A stretch of 64,000 nucleotides of DNA from Theropithecus gelada (GCF_003255815.1 NC_037673.1:84731700-84795699); one strand, 5' to 3'; positions 1-12,002 are shown, numbered from the stretch's first letter. Notes: generated from the sequence alone by a model not told the origin. A program made the numbers and translations.

Positions 1-92
1 TACAAGACAAAGATGCCCTATCTTGCCAAGTCTATTCAACATAGCACTGGAAGACCCAAATCATAAAGGAAGAAGTTAAATTGTTCCTGTTT
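1..92 (+). repeat. L1 ORF2 fragment, sense
   Basis: This piece matches the L1 reverse-transcriptase region around the 'tattcaacatag' block, in the sense direction. Its counterpart in the L1PA copy of this window is about 14056-14195, but some 65 nt are missing inside it. It stops abruptly at 92, where antisense L1 sequence begins. The window edge hides how far it extends to the left. Confidence 0.7.
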
Positions 93-2714
93 GGTAGAAT
101 TCAGCAGTAAAGCCATCAGGTCCTGGGTTTTCTTTGATGGGGCACTTTCACTGATTCAATCACCTTTTTCATTACTGGTCTGTTCAGATTGTCTATTTCT
201 TTATGATTTAGTCTTGGGAAGTTATGTGTCTAGAAATTTATTCACATCTTCTAAATTAGCCTATTGGTATATAATTGTTCATAGTAGTATTATGATCCTT
301 TGCATTTCTGTAGTAGCAGTCATAATGTCTCCTGTCTCATTTATAATCATATTTGAGTCTTCTCTTTCTTCTTGTTAGCTAAAAATTTGTCAATGTTGTT
401 TATCTTTTCAAAAAACCAACTTTTAATTTTATTGATCTTTTCTATTTTTTCTGTATCAGTTTCCATTATTTCTACTCTGATTATTACTACTTTCTTCCTT
501 TTGCTAACTTTGGTCTTACTTTTCCCTTCTTTTCCTAGATTCTGGAGGTGTAAAGTTAAGTTGTTTATTTGAGATCATTGTCTTTTCTTAATGTAGGCAC
601 TTATCACTATAAACTTCTTTCTCAGAACTACTTTTGTTATATTTCCATTTTTGTTTTTCCAGGATGTTATTTGACTACCTTTTGAATTCTTCTTTGATCC
701 ATTGGTTGTTCAGTAGCATGTTATTTGATTTGCACATATTTGTGAATTTTCTAATTTATTCCCTGTTATTGATTTTATTTTCATATAATTGTGGTAGGAA
801 AATATAACCGATATAATTTCAATCTAATTCTGTTGCTATTGGATGGAATGTTGTGTATTCACTTGTTAGGTTCGTTTGGTCTATGATGTAGTTGAGTCTG
901 TTGTTTCCTTATACATATATATATTTTTGTCTGGATGGTCTATCTATTGTTGAAAGCAGAATATTGAAGTCCCCTGCTATCATTGTATTGCTGTCTACAT
1001 TTCCTTTTAGTTATGTTAATATTTACTTTATAAATTGAAGTGCTTTGTTGTCGGGTGCATATATAATTGTCGTGTACTCAATTATATATATACATATATG
1101 TACTCATGCCATATATATGCAATTATACTCTTGATAAATTGACTCCCTTATAATTATTAATGACTTTTTTGTGTCTTTTGATGGATTTTGACTTAAATTC
1201 AATTTTGTCTGATATAAGTATCCCCACCCCTGCTCTTTTGATTATCATTTACATGAAATATCTTTTTCCATCCCTTCACTTTCAGCCTATGTGTGTTCTT
1301 AAAGTGAGTCTCTTATGCAGCATGTAGCTGGCTTTTGGTTTTGTATTCATTCAGCCCCTCTATGTCTTTTGATTGGATAATCTACTCCATTTACATGTAT
1401 AGTAGTTATTGATAGGTAAATACTTATTATTCCCATTTTGTTCATTGTTTTTTCACTGTTTTGTCATTTTAAAAAATTTCTTTCTTCTTTTCTTACTGAT
1501 TTTCTTTGTGATTGATGATATCTTTGTAGTGATATATTTTCTCTTAATCTTTTGTATATCTTATATAGGTTTTTCTTTGTGGTTACCATAAAACTTACAT
1601 AAAACATTTTACTATTTTAGAATTATTACAGTCTATTTTAGCTGATATTGACTTCAACCATATCCAAAATATCTACACTTTTATTTCTTCTCATCTCACT
1701 TTTTATTTTATTGATGTCACAATTTACATATTTTTCTATTGTAAACCCATTAAGAAATTATTATAGCTATATTTTTAATAATTTTTTCATTTAACTTTAA
1801 TACTAGAGTTAAAAGTGATTTACATTACATGCCATCATTACAGTATTAGGGTACAGACCTGACTATCTTCTTATCTTTACAGTGAGTTTCATACTTTCAT
1901 ATGTTTTCATGTTGCTAGTTAGCAATGGTTTCATTCTTAAATAACTCCCTTTATCATTTCCTGTAAGGGCAGTCTAGCAGTAATATAATTCCACAGCTTT
2001 TGTTTGACTGGGAATGTCAATTTCTCATTTCTGAAGCATAGTTTTGCCATGTAGAGTATTCTTTTTTGGCCCTTTTTTTCTTTCAGTACTTTGAATATAT
2101 CATCCCACTCAAAACTAGCCTTCAAAGTTTCTGCTGAGACATCTGCTCGTATTCTTATAAGGATTTTTTGAATGTGATTAATTACTTTTCTGTTGCTATT
2201 TTCAAAATTCTCCCTTAGATCTGAGTCTTTTGAGAATTTGATTATAATATGTCTCAGTGAGGATCTCTTTAGGTTTAATGTATTTGGGATTCTTTAGGTT
2301 TTATGGATCTGGATGACAATCTTTCTTTTCAGATTTGAGAAATTTTCTCTCGTTATTTCTATATATAAGCTTTCTTCTCCTCTATCTTTCTCTTTTCCTT
2401 CTGACGCAGCCATAATGCATAAAATAGTTTGTTTTATGGTGTTCCATAAGCCTTGTAGGTTGTTTTTTACTTCTTTTAAAATTAGTTACTATTATTCATT
2501 TGGTAATTTCAAGTGACTTATATTCAAGGTTGCTCATCTTTTTTCTGCTTGATTGGGTCTACTGTTGAAGAAGTCTATGGAAATTTTTGACTCAGTCACT
2601 GTGTTCTTTAGCTCCAGTATTTCTGTTTAGTTTCTTTTTGTGGTTTCTTTGCTGAACTCATTAGTTATTGGTTTACTGATTTTACTTAGTTGTCTTTCTG
2701 TATTCTCTTGCAGC
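93..2714 (-). repeat. Old L1M element, ORF2 5' half through ORF1, antisense
   Basis: Read on the minus strand this runs from mid ORF2 (the 'cctgatggctttactgctga' block at the left edge) through the endonuclease region near 1330-1400 and the ORF1/ORF2 junction near 1940-2000 into ORF1. It is full of stops and indels, so no reading frame survives. Open frames of up to about 95 codons here are chance. The divergence fits an ancient mammalian L1M subfamily, which I cannot name exactly. Together with 3047-4370 it forms one element split by an Alu. Confidence 0.75.
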
Positions 2715-3046
2715 TTTTTTTTTTTCTTTTTTTTTTTTTTAATTAAGGTCTTGCTCTGTGTCCCAAGCTGGAGTACAGTGACTCAGTCATGGTTCACTGT
2801 AGCCTCAAACTTCTGGGCTCAAGTGATCCTTTCACCTCAGTTTCCTGAGTAGCTATAGGCACTATAGGGACTACAGACAAACATCACCATACCTAGCTAA
2901 TTTAATTATTATTATTATTATTTTTTTTAAGAAATGGGATTTTTCTATGCTGCCCAGGCTGGACTTGAACTCTTGGGCTCAAGTGATTCTCCCGCCTTGG
3001 CCTTTCAAAGTGCTGAGATTACAAGTGTGAACTATTATACTTAGCC
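2715..3046 (-). mobile_element. AluJ, full length, antisense
   Basis: A T-rich tail is followed by antisense right and left Alu monomers, ending 'tatacttagcc'. A middle T-rich linker with (ATT)n lies near 2906-2930. Many differences from the Alu consensus place it in the old J group. It lies inside the L1M element, and L1M sequence resumes directly afterwards with 'gaacttcttaaagatggtt'. I could not define a clear target-site duplication. Confidence 0.9.
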
Positions 3047-4370
3047 TAAATGAACTTCTTAAAGATGGTTGCTCTGAATTATTTATTGCACAGTTTGTAG
3101 GTCTCTATTTCTTTAGGGCCTATACATATGCTTTATTTTGTCCTTTTAATGGGTGTCATTTTTTTTAGTACTTGTGATCCTTCTGGCTTTGCACTGGGAT
3201 CTGCACATTTGAAGAAGTAGGCACTTCTTCTAGTGTTTACAGACTGGCTTTGGCAGGGAAAGCCCTTCATCATTTCACCCTTCCAGAGATGCTAGGTAGG
3301 ACAGCCAATGGGGTCTGCATACATGCTTGCTTCTGAAGTCATTGGTGCAGGGGAGGGAGGCTTCCTGGTGCCTGGGTCTGTGGGCTGGAGGGTCTGGCTC
3401 TCGGGTCCACAAAGACTAGCCTGAGGCCTTGATCTTTGGGGATTGGCCTAGCATCTGGGTCCAGTGGTGTGGGTCTAGAGCTTGGCCGAAATAGAGCCTG
3501 AGTCTGCAAGTGCGGGCCTGCTGCTGGAGTCCACTAGGGTGGGCATGGTGATGAGGGTGAGGCCAGGTTTGGAATCTTGGTGCATATATGAAGGCATGGT
3601 ATCTTGTTCTATATGGCTGAGACTGGATCCTGGGCCACGTATGCCAATTTGGTGTTGGCACCCACTGAAGCAGTCCTGGAGACTGAACTCATAGGGGCAA
3701 GCCTGGGTCCTGGATCTTCAGGGACTCCTTAGAACCTGGAGCTATCAAAGCTATCCTTGCACTGCTGTAGTCCTGAAGCCAGGGTCCCAGTGGGCCATCC
3801 TCACACTGGGGTGGGCCTGGAGTCTGAGTCCACAGGGGCAGGTTTGGTGCCCGGGACCATAGTGTGGGACTGGGAAGTGGTTCTGTAGGTGCTAGCTTGA
3901 TGGTGTGGCCTGGAGCCCGAGTCTGTGGTAGAAGGTATGGGTTCTGGCTTCATGAGGCCTACCCGGCCCTGGACCAGCCTATAGTCTGTGCTGGGTCAGG
4001 CCTAGGGACTGGGTCTGTAGGGAGTGGCCTATAGCCTGGAGTTGCAGGGACCAGTCTGGTGCTGGGGTTCACAGCAAAATCAAGTGATCACTTTGTACTC
4101 CTTCCTCCAAGCGCAGGACATCTCTCTCTATGCTTTATTTACTGAGCTAGGGGGAGGGATAATGAGGGTAATGTGCAACTGTCCTTTCTGCCCTCTTCAA
4201 AGCATCTTTTTCTTATTTATGTGCTCCTGCCAGGTGCTGTAATCTCTCACCTGAATTTCTTAGCTCTTGTGAAGTTATTTTCATGTGTGGATGGACAGTT
4301 GTTCAAATTGATATTTCTATGAGGATTTGAGTATTGGAAAGTCCTATCTCATCCTCTTGCTGATGTCACT
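3047..4370 (-). repeat. L1M 5'UTR, GC-rich, with degenerate tandem units
   Basis: This continues the L1M element toward its 5' end. The part from about 3350 to 4075 is much richer in G and C than the surroundings. It consists of imperfect repeats of a roughly 30-45 nt unit built around 'gcctggagcctgggtctg' and 'cacaggggc' motifs. Such internal arrays are known in 5'UTRs of old L1M families and probably acted as the element's promoter. Open frames at 3416-3661 and 3482-3694 follow from the repeat composition and are not genes. Confidence 0.65.
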
Positions 4371-5460
4371 CTCAGGGTCATTCAAGACATTATTTATATG
4401 CTTTATTATGTTTAATTTCCACTATTCCTTTTTGTTTTTTTCTTTAAATTTCCTTTTTTCTGCTTACATTACCCGTCTATTTTTGCATGTTGATTCTAAC
4501 ATGGAATGTCATGTCTGAGACTGTTCTGATGATGCTTGCTTTGTCTCTTCAGACTATGTGTCTTCTTTTGTTTTAGTATACCTTGTAACATTTTTGCTGA
4601 AAACTTGATGTAATATATTAGATAATAAGAACTTTCATAATTAGCCTTATAGTGTAAAGATTTATGTTAATTTCACTAAGCGTTGGTCTGTGCTTATGTT
4701 TGCTGTAGCTAATATGTGCCAGAGCTTTAAATTCCTCTAGTGTCCTTGATGTTTCTTTCCTGTTGACTTTGGACATCCCTAAATGTTCCTCCTTAAAGAG
4801 AGTGGACATCTTGACGCTCTTTCAGCTATGGTCCACTGTTGTTATACCAGAGTCCTGTTGTTGTGCAAAGGAATGCAAGAGGTGAAAAATTCTGTAATCT
4901 TACAATTAAACACTACTCTTTTAGTGGGCCTATGTTTTAGGGCTATGACTTTGGTAAGTGTTTTGCCAATGGTATAGATTTCCCCCCAGCCTCTTCTCTA
5001 CTTCTCTGACTGTAGCATTCTTAATCTATTTCCTTGAAGATTTAACTCCTGCTTCTGCCTGAAGGATCTTTCTTGGATCTTCACTGTGAGAATCTGGTGG
5101 GATTCCTGGAGGCAAAGCCAACAAAATTGTGGGGCCTCCCTAAGTCTGTGACCCCAGGAATTTCACACTTTCATGCTAGTCCATTCAGGCTTTGCAGTGT
5201 GGCAAAATTACCATTTAATTGTGCCTACCATTTTATGAGCTCCAGAGACTTCTACTCCAGGTAAGTAAATCTTTCCTGGAATACTGTGAAGCTCTGGATT
5301 TGGCTGTATTTTCAGATATCTAGGTAGAAATTTATTCTGAAATCTCAGTTATCTCAAGAAAAGTCATTGCATTTCTGTTTATTCAGCTCTTTCTTATTGT
5401 AAGAACAGGAGTGATGATTTCCAAGCTCTTTACATGTCTGAGTTTATACTAGAGTTACTC
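4371..5460 (-). repeat. L1M-type 5' region, antisense
   Basis: The sequence resembles the far 5' region of old L1M elements in antisense. Recognisable blocks are 'ttaaattcctctagtgtcct' near 4730, 'attcctggaggcaaagcca' near 5102 and 'tttcctggaatactgtgaag' near 5271. Whether it belongs to the same insertion as 93-4370 or is a second adjacent L1M is not clear. No usable coding frame is present. Confidence 0.55.
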
Positions 5461-6617
5461 ATGTATATTTGAATCCTGAAGTGCACAATATTGGTGAACC
5501 TTAACAAAAGTAACTGAAGAGTAGAACATGAAAATAAATGAGGAAATATTTTCTAGCTTAAATATGAAAGTTTATGGAACAATTTTATCTGTGGTTGTAA
5601 GTGTACACCAAAGTAGTAAACTAGATGAAAATTTACTTTTTCTCCAAAAATTTAGATGAGCTATACTTTCAATTTGGGTAATCCATGAAATCCCCCATTT
5701 TGCTTCCCATGCATATAAGACACTGCTTTGATGACTATTTGACATGAGAAAGATTTTTCACAGGAAGTGGCATGAGATTTAGTGATTCATAAAGTGTGTC
5801 ATGGGACTGTATAGATATTATTATTTTGTATGTAAAACCGTCTTCAAAAGACCAGAACGATCCCAGTTTCACTGAGAAGTCACATGTTGATGCAAAGCTT
5901 ATGTTCACATAGTGATTGCCTTTTAGTACATCAAGCTTTAGTGAACATCATTAGATCAAATGACTATAAAAGGTACTTAAGTGGAATGATTTTGATCTTT
6001 TCTACACATTTCCCACTGGATTTTTGTCCACATTACATAATCGCTGTACATTTGGCACAGTATGTTGCCTCTGAAAAAGCTTCAAGATTAAGAAAGCATG
6101 AAGACGGAATTGCCCATAAAATCAGAGAGGAGCACTAGAAATATATATGCTGCAAAAACTAAAACCTTTCTTCCTCCTTCAGTGTAAACTAAAAGCTCAT
6201 GCAGAGCTAAAGCTTTATGATTAAGGACTCAACTTAGATAAACATTAAAAGCTATTTCACACTATTTGTCTCCTGATTTGGCTAGACATCAGTATTAAAA
6301 AATCTATTTAGTAACTATTCCTAAAATTCTTACCCCTGTACAGATGGTCCTATTTACTCTACCGTGGTCAAAAAGCCTGGAAAAAATAAAACAAAATAAA
6401 ATAGTCCACTTGCACTGGACAAGTTAGTCTGAGAGCATTTCTTCTTTAAGAGAGCATAAAAGTGAAAGAAGATCCCCTGGATGTGGGTAGTTTTAGAGGA
6501 AATATTGACAACTGATCCAATATTAAGCATACTCTTCCAAATTGAGATCATTTGCATTTAGCTTTTAATATACAGCCTTCCCTTTTCCTATCTCATAGCC
6601 GCTTCTTTAGTGTAATT
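5461..6617. other. Unassigned AT-rich stretch
   Basis: I recognise no repeat family, RNA gene or coding exon here. The longest open frames (84 and 67 codons) have no family resemblance and look like chance. Confidence 0.5.
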
Positions 6618-6898
6618 AGGTTTAATTAGAAGCAGTGACATCAACTTCAAAAGCTGTGGATGGTGCTCAGAAGTCACCTTTGGAATCACTATAAAATGTT
6701 TGCCCATTTTAGTAAGCATGACATTTAAACTTGAAGTCTATTTAACCAGAAAAGAAGAAAAGTGAAAGAGATGTTTGTGGTGATTCAAATGTGACTTCTG
6801 AGCACATTCCACAGCTTTTGAAGTTGTCACTGAGCCTAATTAAACTTCTCCTTTGTGTTTATTCTTTTGCAATTAAATGGACTTCAAGTTTAAATGTC
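6618..6898. repeat. Two interleaved inverted repeats (A-B-A'-B')
   Basis: Arm A (6618-6689, containing 'aacttcaaaagctgtgga') is an imperfect inverse copy of A' (6780-6845, containing 'ccacagcttttgaagtt'), with roughly 58 of 66 positions matching. Arm B (6720-6745, 'gacatttaaacttgaagt') is a near-perfect inverse copy of B' (6873-6898, 'acttcaagtttaaatgtc'), about 24 of 26. The order A-B-A'-B' is not a simple hairpin, because the two pairings interlock. It may be a fossil palindromic DNA transposon, an old inverted duplication, or a conserved structured element. I do not recognise the family. Confidence 0.8.
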
Positions 6899-7166
6899 CT
6901 TTTACAAAAAAATTTTAATTATTACAATTGCAAAGTTGTATTTAGGGCCTGTTTCCACCTAGCCATAATCAATAGTATTATTTCCATGGGTAGGAGAAAT
7001 TAGGAGGCCCAAGCAAGAAAATCAGAATTAACATTTTGGAAAATAAAATATTCGTTGGGAATAGCCAGGGGAATAGCAAAAGATGTGCTGGAGCAAGCTT
7101 TTACCAGCTCATCAGACCTAATTGTTAAATTTTCACTAATTTTGCAAACCAGTTGTTCAAGGCCAT

Positions 7167-7416
7167 CATCATCATCAATCATCATTTGAGGCACATCTTG
7201 CTGTGTCACCCAGACTGGAGTGCAGAGGCACAATTATGGCTCACTGCAACCTTGACCTCCTGGGCTCAATTGATCCTCCTACCTCAGCCTCCCAAGTAGT
7301 TGGGACTGCAGGCATGCATCACCATGCCTGGCTAATTTTTATATTTTTTTGTAGAGACAGGATCTCCCTCTGTTTCCCAGGCCAGTTTCTAATTTCTGGG
7401 CTTTAGTGATCTGCCC
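7167..7416 (-). mobile_element. AluJ, 5'-truncated, antisense
   Basis: Antisense Alu sequence starts at about 7197 ('cttgctgtgtcacccagact') after a degenerate (ATG)n-like tail. It breaks off in the left monomer, so about 60 nt of the Alu 5' end are missing. A 10-bp direct repeat 'tcaaggccat' at 7157-7166 and 7417-7426 fits a target-site duplication, which suggests truncation at insertion rather than a later deletion. Confidence 0.85.
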
Positions 7417-7426
7417 TCAAGGCCAT

Positions 7427-9537
7427 TATTAAAAATATTTGTAATGCAAGCTTACAATTAAATAAATTATATTGAAATAAAAGATGTATTTAAATACATT
7501 ATTTCTTAATTCATTTACTGCTTTTTACTGTTACCTTTGCCTTTGTGATTATTTACATTGACTATGTCATAGTGGAAATACTGAACAATGATGTATTATT
7601 GTGTATCTCTTCATAGCTCGCTATCCATTGATGCCACATCAGTAGTTTGAATCAGCCATGGTGGTAGCATTTACACCATGAAAGTTATTAAATGTTAATA
7701 ATTGGGGATTGAATTATTGTTTTGTTGATTGTACAAACTTAAGAAAGTGGTGGAGAAAATGTTAACTTGGCAGGTTAAATTTCAGTGCCTCTTTTTATGT
7801 TCATTACATTATGAATAGCATAAAAACTGAAGAGCTATTCTTCCAATATTTGAAAATTATTCTTTGATTCAATGAAGTTACTCATACATCATTGACAAAT
7901 AGATGCATTCTGCTATATCTTTATTGTATCACTTTCATCTTACTCATTATTATTTATAAATTGTGTGCTACATGCCCTTTATATTGGTACAATTTATAAT
8001 AAACTTGTGTACATAGATACACATGCACTTTTTTTTCCCAGAGAAGTAGTTGTTATACCAGCAAGTCACTAGAAGTATATAAGAAACCATGAGGGTAGGG
8101 CTATATTTGAGATTCTATAGTAGTATGGGTAACAATTATCTTGATATGTAATAGGGAAAAGAACTTTTCATGACATAGAATTAATTGCCTATGTGAAATC
8201 AACAATTTTATTGAGCTGCCAAATTGCTACCTGCTTTTCTTAAAGTAGCATTAACTTCTTTTTGTGAGTGTAGTGTCTCCATGCTTCTAAAAGTTGATGT
8301 AGTAACAGGATGTTGGCTTCAGCTTATAGGCTCCCTTTATGAGTGCTGTGAGGAGTGCATTGGAACAGCCTACTGAACCCTTTTGTTTCTCGGAATTCTG
8401 CCAACCTTCTGAGTGAACATTTAAGACCATTGTCTTTGACAGATATCATTTATAGGTTTGAAGATACACATGCTAATTTTGGTAAAATTTAATTTTCAAT
8501 TATAGCAAATAATTTTCATTGGTTTTGTTTTTAATACATTTTGTATTTCTTTCTATTATAAAAGAAATTTTTTCCTAGGTGCTTTTCTTAGGTCTGTGTT
8601 CAGCTTTCTTCCACTCTTGCTTGATTTAATATGTGACTACATAGTTCAAAACAGAGAAAAGAAAGAAAAAAAAGCAGCAAATTTAGAGGTCATTAGGTTA
8701 TGACTGCAGAGTTATATAATGGTTTTCTCATGCATGTCCGCTAATTTATTGTTTCCATATCTGAGATGGACAGAGGTTAATGGGCAGATGGAGAGAAGCT
8801 TCATCTGAGGGCATAAAAAATTTCTTTCTTTTCATCTCTCTTCCCCTTATTTTTTAACTTAGGTCAAAAATATTAATAGAGAGTGATCACTGCAGAGAGG
8901 ACATTCTTCCTAGAAAGATTTCTGTCTTCATTGTGGGAAATACTTGATGCTCTGCTTAGAGTGTCCTAAATTATAAAATAAAGAAAATATATCCTGTCCT
9001 TGGAGGAGAAGACCAATTCTCACATTATATTGTTCACAAGTGATAGGCATGGAAAAAGTGCTCTGAGTAGTTATCTCTTTTTAGGATTTCATCGTAATAT
9101 TCGGGAATCTGTGGTTATTTAGTAGGCTGTTTGTCGACTACACAGAGACTAGTATTCCAAATCCTTCTCTGGTTCTGTCTAGACATCCTACCTAAATTGG
9201 AGATGCATTTTCCCATGTCTTAATTGCCATGAAACCTAATGAATTAGGGCACAGGACCTGCTCATACGTGCCAGTTTGTGTTTTGTAACAGTCTGTAGAC
9301 CTCTCTGCTAGAATCCTGAATTGGGTTTTTAGGTGATATTGACAGGTAAGGATTTAAAATTTACCTTTTGAATAGAGGAATACAAAGAATCACGATATAA
9401 ATACAAATTAAAAACTTATAAATTATATAAAATGTGAAAAATTTAAATGCTGTGCTATGTCTCATCCACCTAGTCCATGCTCTCCTTCCACATAAGTTAA
9501 TCACTTGAATGAACATACTTTCTTTTGTATATTCCCA
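7427..9537. other. Unassigned AT-rich stretch
   Basis: No gene or repeat family was recognised with confidence over these 2.1 kb. The sequence is AT-rich with many stops in all frames. Very old, diverged repeats could be present below what I can see. Confidence 0.45.
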
Positions 9538-9569
9538 GGTGTGTGTATGTGTATGTGTGTGGGTGTGTT
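9538..9569. repeat. Interrupted (TG)n microsatellite
   Basis: Mostly TG dinucleotides with TA interruptions ('gtgtgtatgtgtatgtgtgt'). On the complementary strand it gives a His-Thr run in a chance open frame. Confidence 0.9.
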
Positions 9570-9589
9570 TTAACACAAATTCAATAAGG

Positions 9590-9954
9590 TGGGAATGACT
9601 GTTACACATATAATTACAATTTTACTGAACAATCACATTTCTGAAATCTCTCCTAGAGATATATTGGTACACATTAACATGAAGGTCTACAAAATATTTA
9701 TTGCAGTATTGATTGCTGTAGCAAAAAAAAAAAAAAGAAAAAAAAAAGAAAGAAACCAATTTCTATCAATAAGGCACAGGGTAAAGAAATTATGGTACAT
9801 ATAAATACAATACCCTGTATCTGTGAGGGAGGGGAAACTTTCTATGCACTGAAATATTGAAATGGAAATATTCCAAAGGTATATATTGTTAAGGGAAAAA
9901 ATGTTTCAAAACAATGTGTTTAGATGCTGAGTTTTGCATTTAAAAAGAGGAAAT
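9590..9954 (+). repeat. L1M 3' end, sense (left part of the insertion host)
   Basis: Blocks such as 'aaattatggtacatataaat' (9787-9806) and 'tatattgttaagggaaaaaa' (9881-9900) are typical of the ORF2 end and 3'UTR of L1M elements. An A-rich tract at 9722-9757 interrupts it. The L1PA element cuts it at 9954, and matching 3'UTR-like sequence resumes after 16176. Confidence 0.6.
9942..9954. repeat. Left target-site duplication of the L1PA
   Basis: 'aaaaagaggaaat' here and 'aaaaagaagaaat' at 16164-16176 match at 12 of 13 positions. They flank the L1PA, as expected after target-primed reverse transcription. The right copy merges with the A-rich tail, so its exact edge is ambiguous. Confidence 0.65.
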
Positions 9955-10999
9955 GGGGCGGGCGGTGGTGGGCAGAGCAAGATGGCCAAATAGGAACAGC
10001 TCCAGTCTCCAGCTCCCAGTGTGAGCGACACAGAAGATGGGTGATTTCTGCATTTTCAACTGAGGTACCGGTTTCATCTCACTAGGGAGTGCTGGACAAT
10101 CGGTGCTGGTCAGCTGCTGCAGCCCGACCAGTGAGAGCTGAAACAGGGGAGGCATCGCCTCACCTGGGAAGCGCAAGGGGGAAAGGAATCCCTTTTCCTA
10201 GCCAGGGGAATTGAGACACACAACACCTGGAAAATCGGGTAACTCCCACCCCAATACTGCACTTTACCAAGGGTCTTAGCAAAAGGCACATCAGGAGTTT
10301 ATATCGCACAGCTGGCTGGGAGGGTCCCATGCCTGCTGAGCCTCCCTCATTGCTAGCACAGCAGTCTGCTATCTAACCACAAGGCAGCAGGGAGGCTAGG
10401 GGAGGGGTGCCCGCCATTGCTGAGGCTTAAGTAGGTCAACAAAGCCACTGGGAAGCTCGAACTGCATGGAGCCCACACCAGCACCAGGAGGCCTGCCTGT
10501 CTCTGTAGACTCCACCTCTGGGGACAGCACACAGCTAAACAAAAAGTAGCAGAAATCTATGCAGATGCAAATGACACTGCCTGACAGCTTTGAAGAGAGC
10601 AGTGGATCTCCCAACACGGAGGCTGAGATCTGAGAAGAGACAGACTGCCTGCTCAAGTGGGTCCCTGACCCCTGAGTAGCATAACTGGGACACATCCACC
10701 ACTAGGTGCAGACTGACACCCCACACCTCACACGGCAGGGTGCACCCCTGAGACAAAGTTTCCAAAGCAAGATTCAGACAGGATCACTCGCTGTTCAGCA
10801 ATATACTATCTTCTGCAGCCTCTGCTGCTGATACCCAGGCAAACAGGGTCTGGAGTGGACCTCAAACAATTTCCAACAGACCTACAGCTGAGGATTCTAA
10901 CTGTTAGAAGGAAAACTAACAAACAGAAAGGACACCCACACCAAAACCCCATCAGTATGTCACCATCATCAAAGACCAAAGGCAGATAAAACCACAAAG
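9955..10999 (+). promoter_or_regulatory. L1PA 5'UTR with internal promoter and YY1 site
   Basis: The start contains 'caagatggccaaatagg' (9978-9994). Its 'caagatggcc' core is the YY1 site that positions L1 transcription start in primate elements. The rest is the usual GC-rich 5'UTR with decayed CpG sites. In related L1PA elements this region also carries an antisense promoter, roughly 400-600 nt in, which would fire leftward from about 10350-10560. Whether either promoter is still active here cannot be read from the sequence. Several minus-strand open frames of 76-99 codons in this stretch are not supported as genes. Confidence 0.85.
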
Positions 11000-12002
11000 A
11001 TGGGGAAAAAGCCAGGCAGAAAAGCTGGAAATTCAAAAAATAACAGCACATCTCCCCCTGCAAAGAAACGCAGCTCATCGCCAGCAACGGATCAAAGCTG
11101 GACGGAGAATGACTTTGACGAGTTGAGAGAAGGCGGCTTCAGTCCAACAAATTTCTCAGAGCTAAAGGAGGAATTACGTACCCAGTGCAAAGAAACTAAA
11201 AATCTTGAAAAAAGAATGGAAGAATGGATAACTAGAATAATCAATGCAGAGAAGGCCATAAAAGAACTGACAGAGATAAAAACCATGATATGAGAAATAT
11301 GTGACAAATGCATAAGCTTCAGTAACCGACTTGATCAAGTGAAAGAAAGAGTATCAGCGATTGAGGATCAAATGAATGACATGAAGTGAGAAGAGAAGTC
11401 TAAAGAAAAAAGAGGAAAAATAAATGAACAAAGCCTTCAAGAAGTATGAGATTATGTGAAAAGACCAAATCTATGTCTGATTGGGGTGCCTGAAAGTCGG
11501 GGGAAAAATGGAATCAAGTTGGAAAACACTCTTCAGGATATCATCCAGGAGAACTTCCCCAACCTAGTAAGGCAGGCCAACATTCAAATTCAGGAAATAC
11601 ACAGAATGCCACAAAGATACTCCTCGAGAAGAGCAACTCCAAGACACATAATTGTCAGATTCACCAAAGTTGAAATGAAGGAAAAACTGTTAAGGGCAGC
11701 CAGAGACAAAGGTTGGGTTACCCACAAAGCGAAGCCCATCAGACTAAGAGCAGACCTCTTGACAGAAACTCTCCAAGCCGGAAGAGAGTGGGGCCAATAT
11801 TCAACATTCTTAAAGAAAAGAATTTTCAACCCAGAAGTTCATATCCAGCCGAAATAAGTTTCTCTCCATAAGTCAAGGAGAAATAAAATCCTTTACAGAC
11901 AAGCAAATGCTTAGAGATTTTGTCACCACCAGGCCTGCCCTACAAGAGACACTGAAGGAAGCACTAAACATGGAAAGGAACAACCGGTACCAGCCATTGT
12001 AA
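11000..12002 (+). pseudogene. L1 ORF1: L1 ORF1 (ORF1p RNA-binding protein), broken
   Basis: ORF1p is the trimeric coiled-coil RNA chaperone that coats L1 RNA in the cytoplasm. The start is the ATG at 11000, with the conserved 'MGKK' opening and the 'SSSPATDQSW' and 'ENDFDELRE' blocks near residues 25-43. The frame is broken by TGA at 11291-11293 after 97 codons, followed by further in-frame stops before 11456, one being a CGA-to-TGA change in 'atgaagtgagaagag' typical of CpG decay. The same frame is open again from 11456 to 11857 and covers the RRM and part of the C-terminal domain ('RPNLCLIGVPES', 'RRATPRHIIVRFTKVEMKEK'). A small indel and TAA at 11855-11857 cut off the last part; the ancestral stop is near 12000-12002. 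No functional protein is expected. Confidence 0.93.

Noticed and set aside
3416..3694. Overlapping open frames on both strands in GC-rich DNA
   Set aside because: They fall in the tandem array of an L1M 5'UTR; the long frames come from composition and periodicity.
3350..4075. Possible CRISPR-like array
   Set aside because: Units are contiguous and degenerate with no unique spacers, in an animal L1 5'UTR.
9361..9609. Open frame with a His-Thr run
   Set aside because: The run is the TG microsatellite read on the other strand.
10396..11087. Minus-strand open frames of 76-99 codons in the L1PA 5'UTR
   Set aside because: They do not sit at the position expected for primate L1 ORF0 and are explained by the GC-rich 5'UTR.
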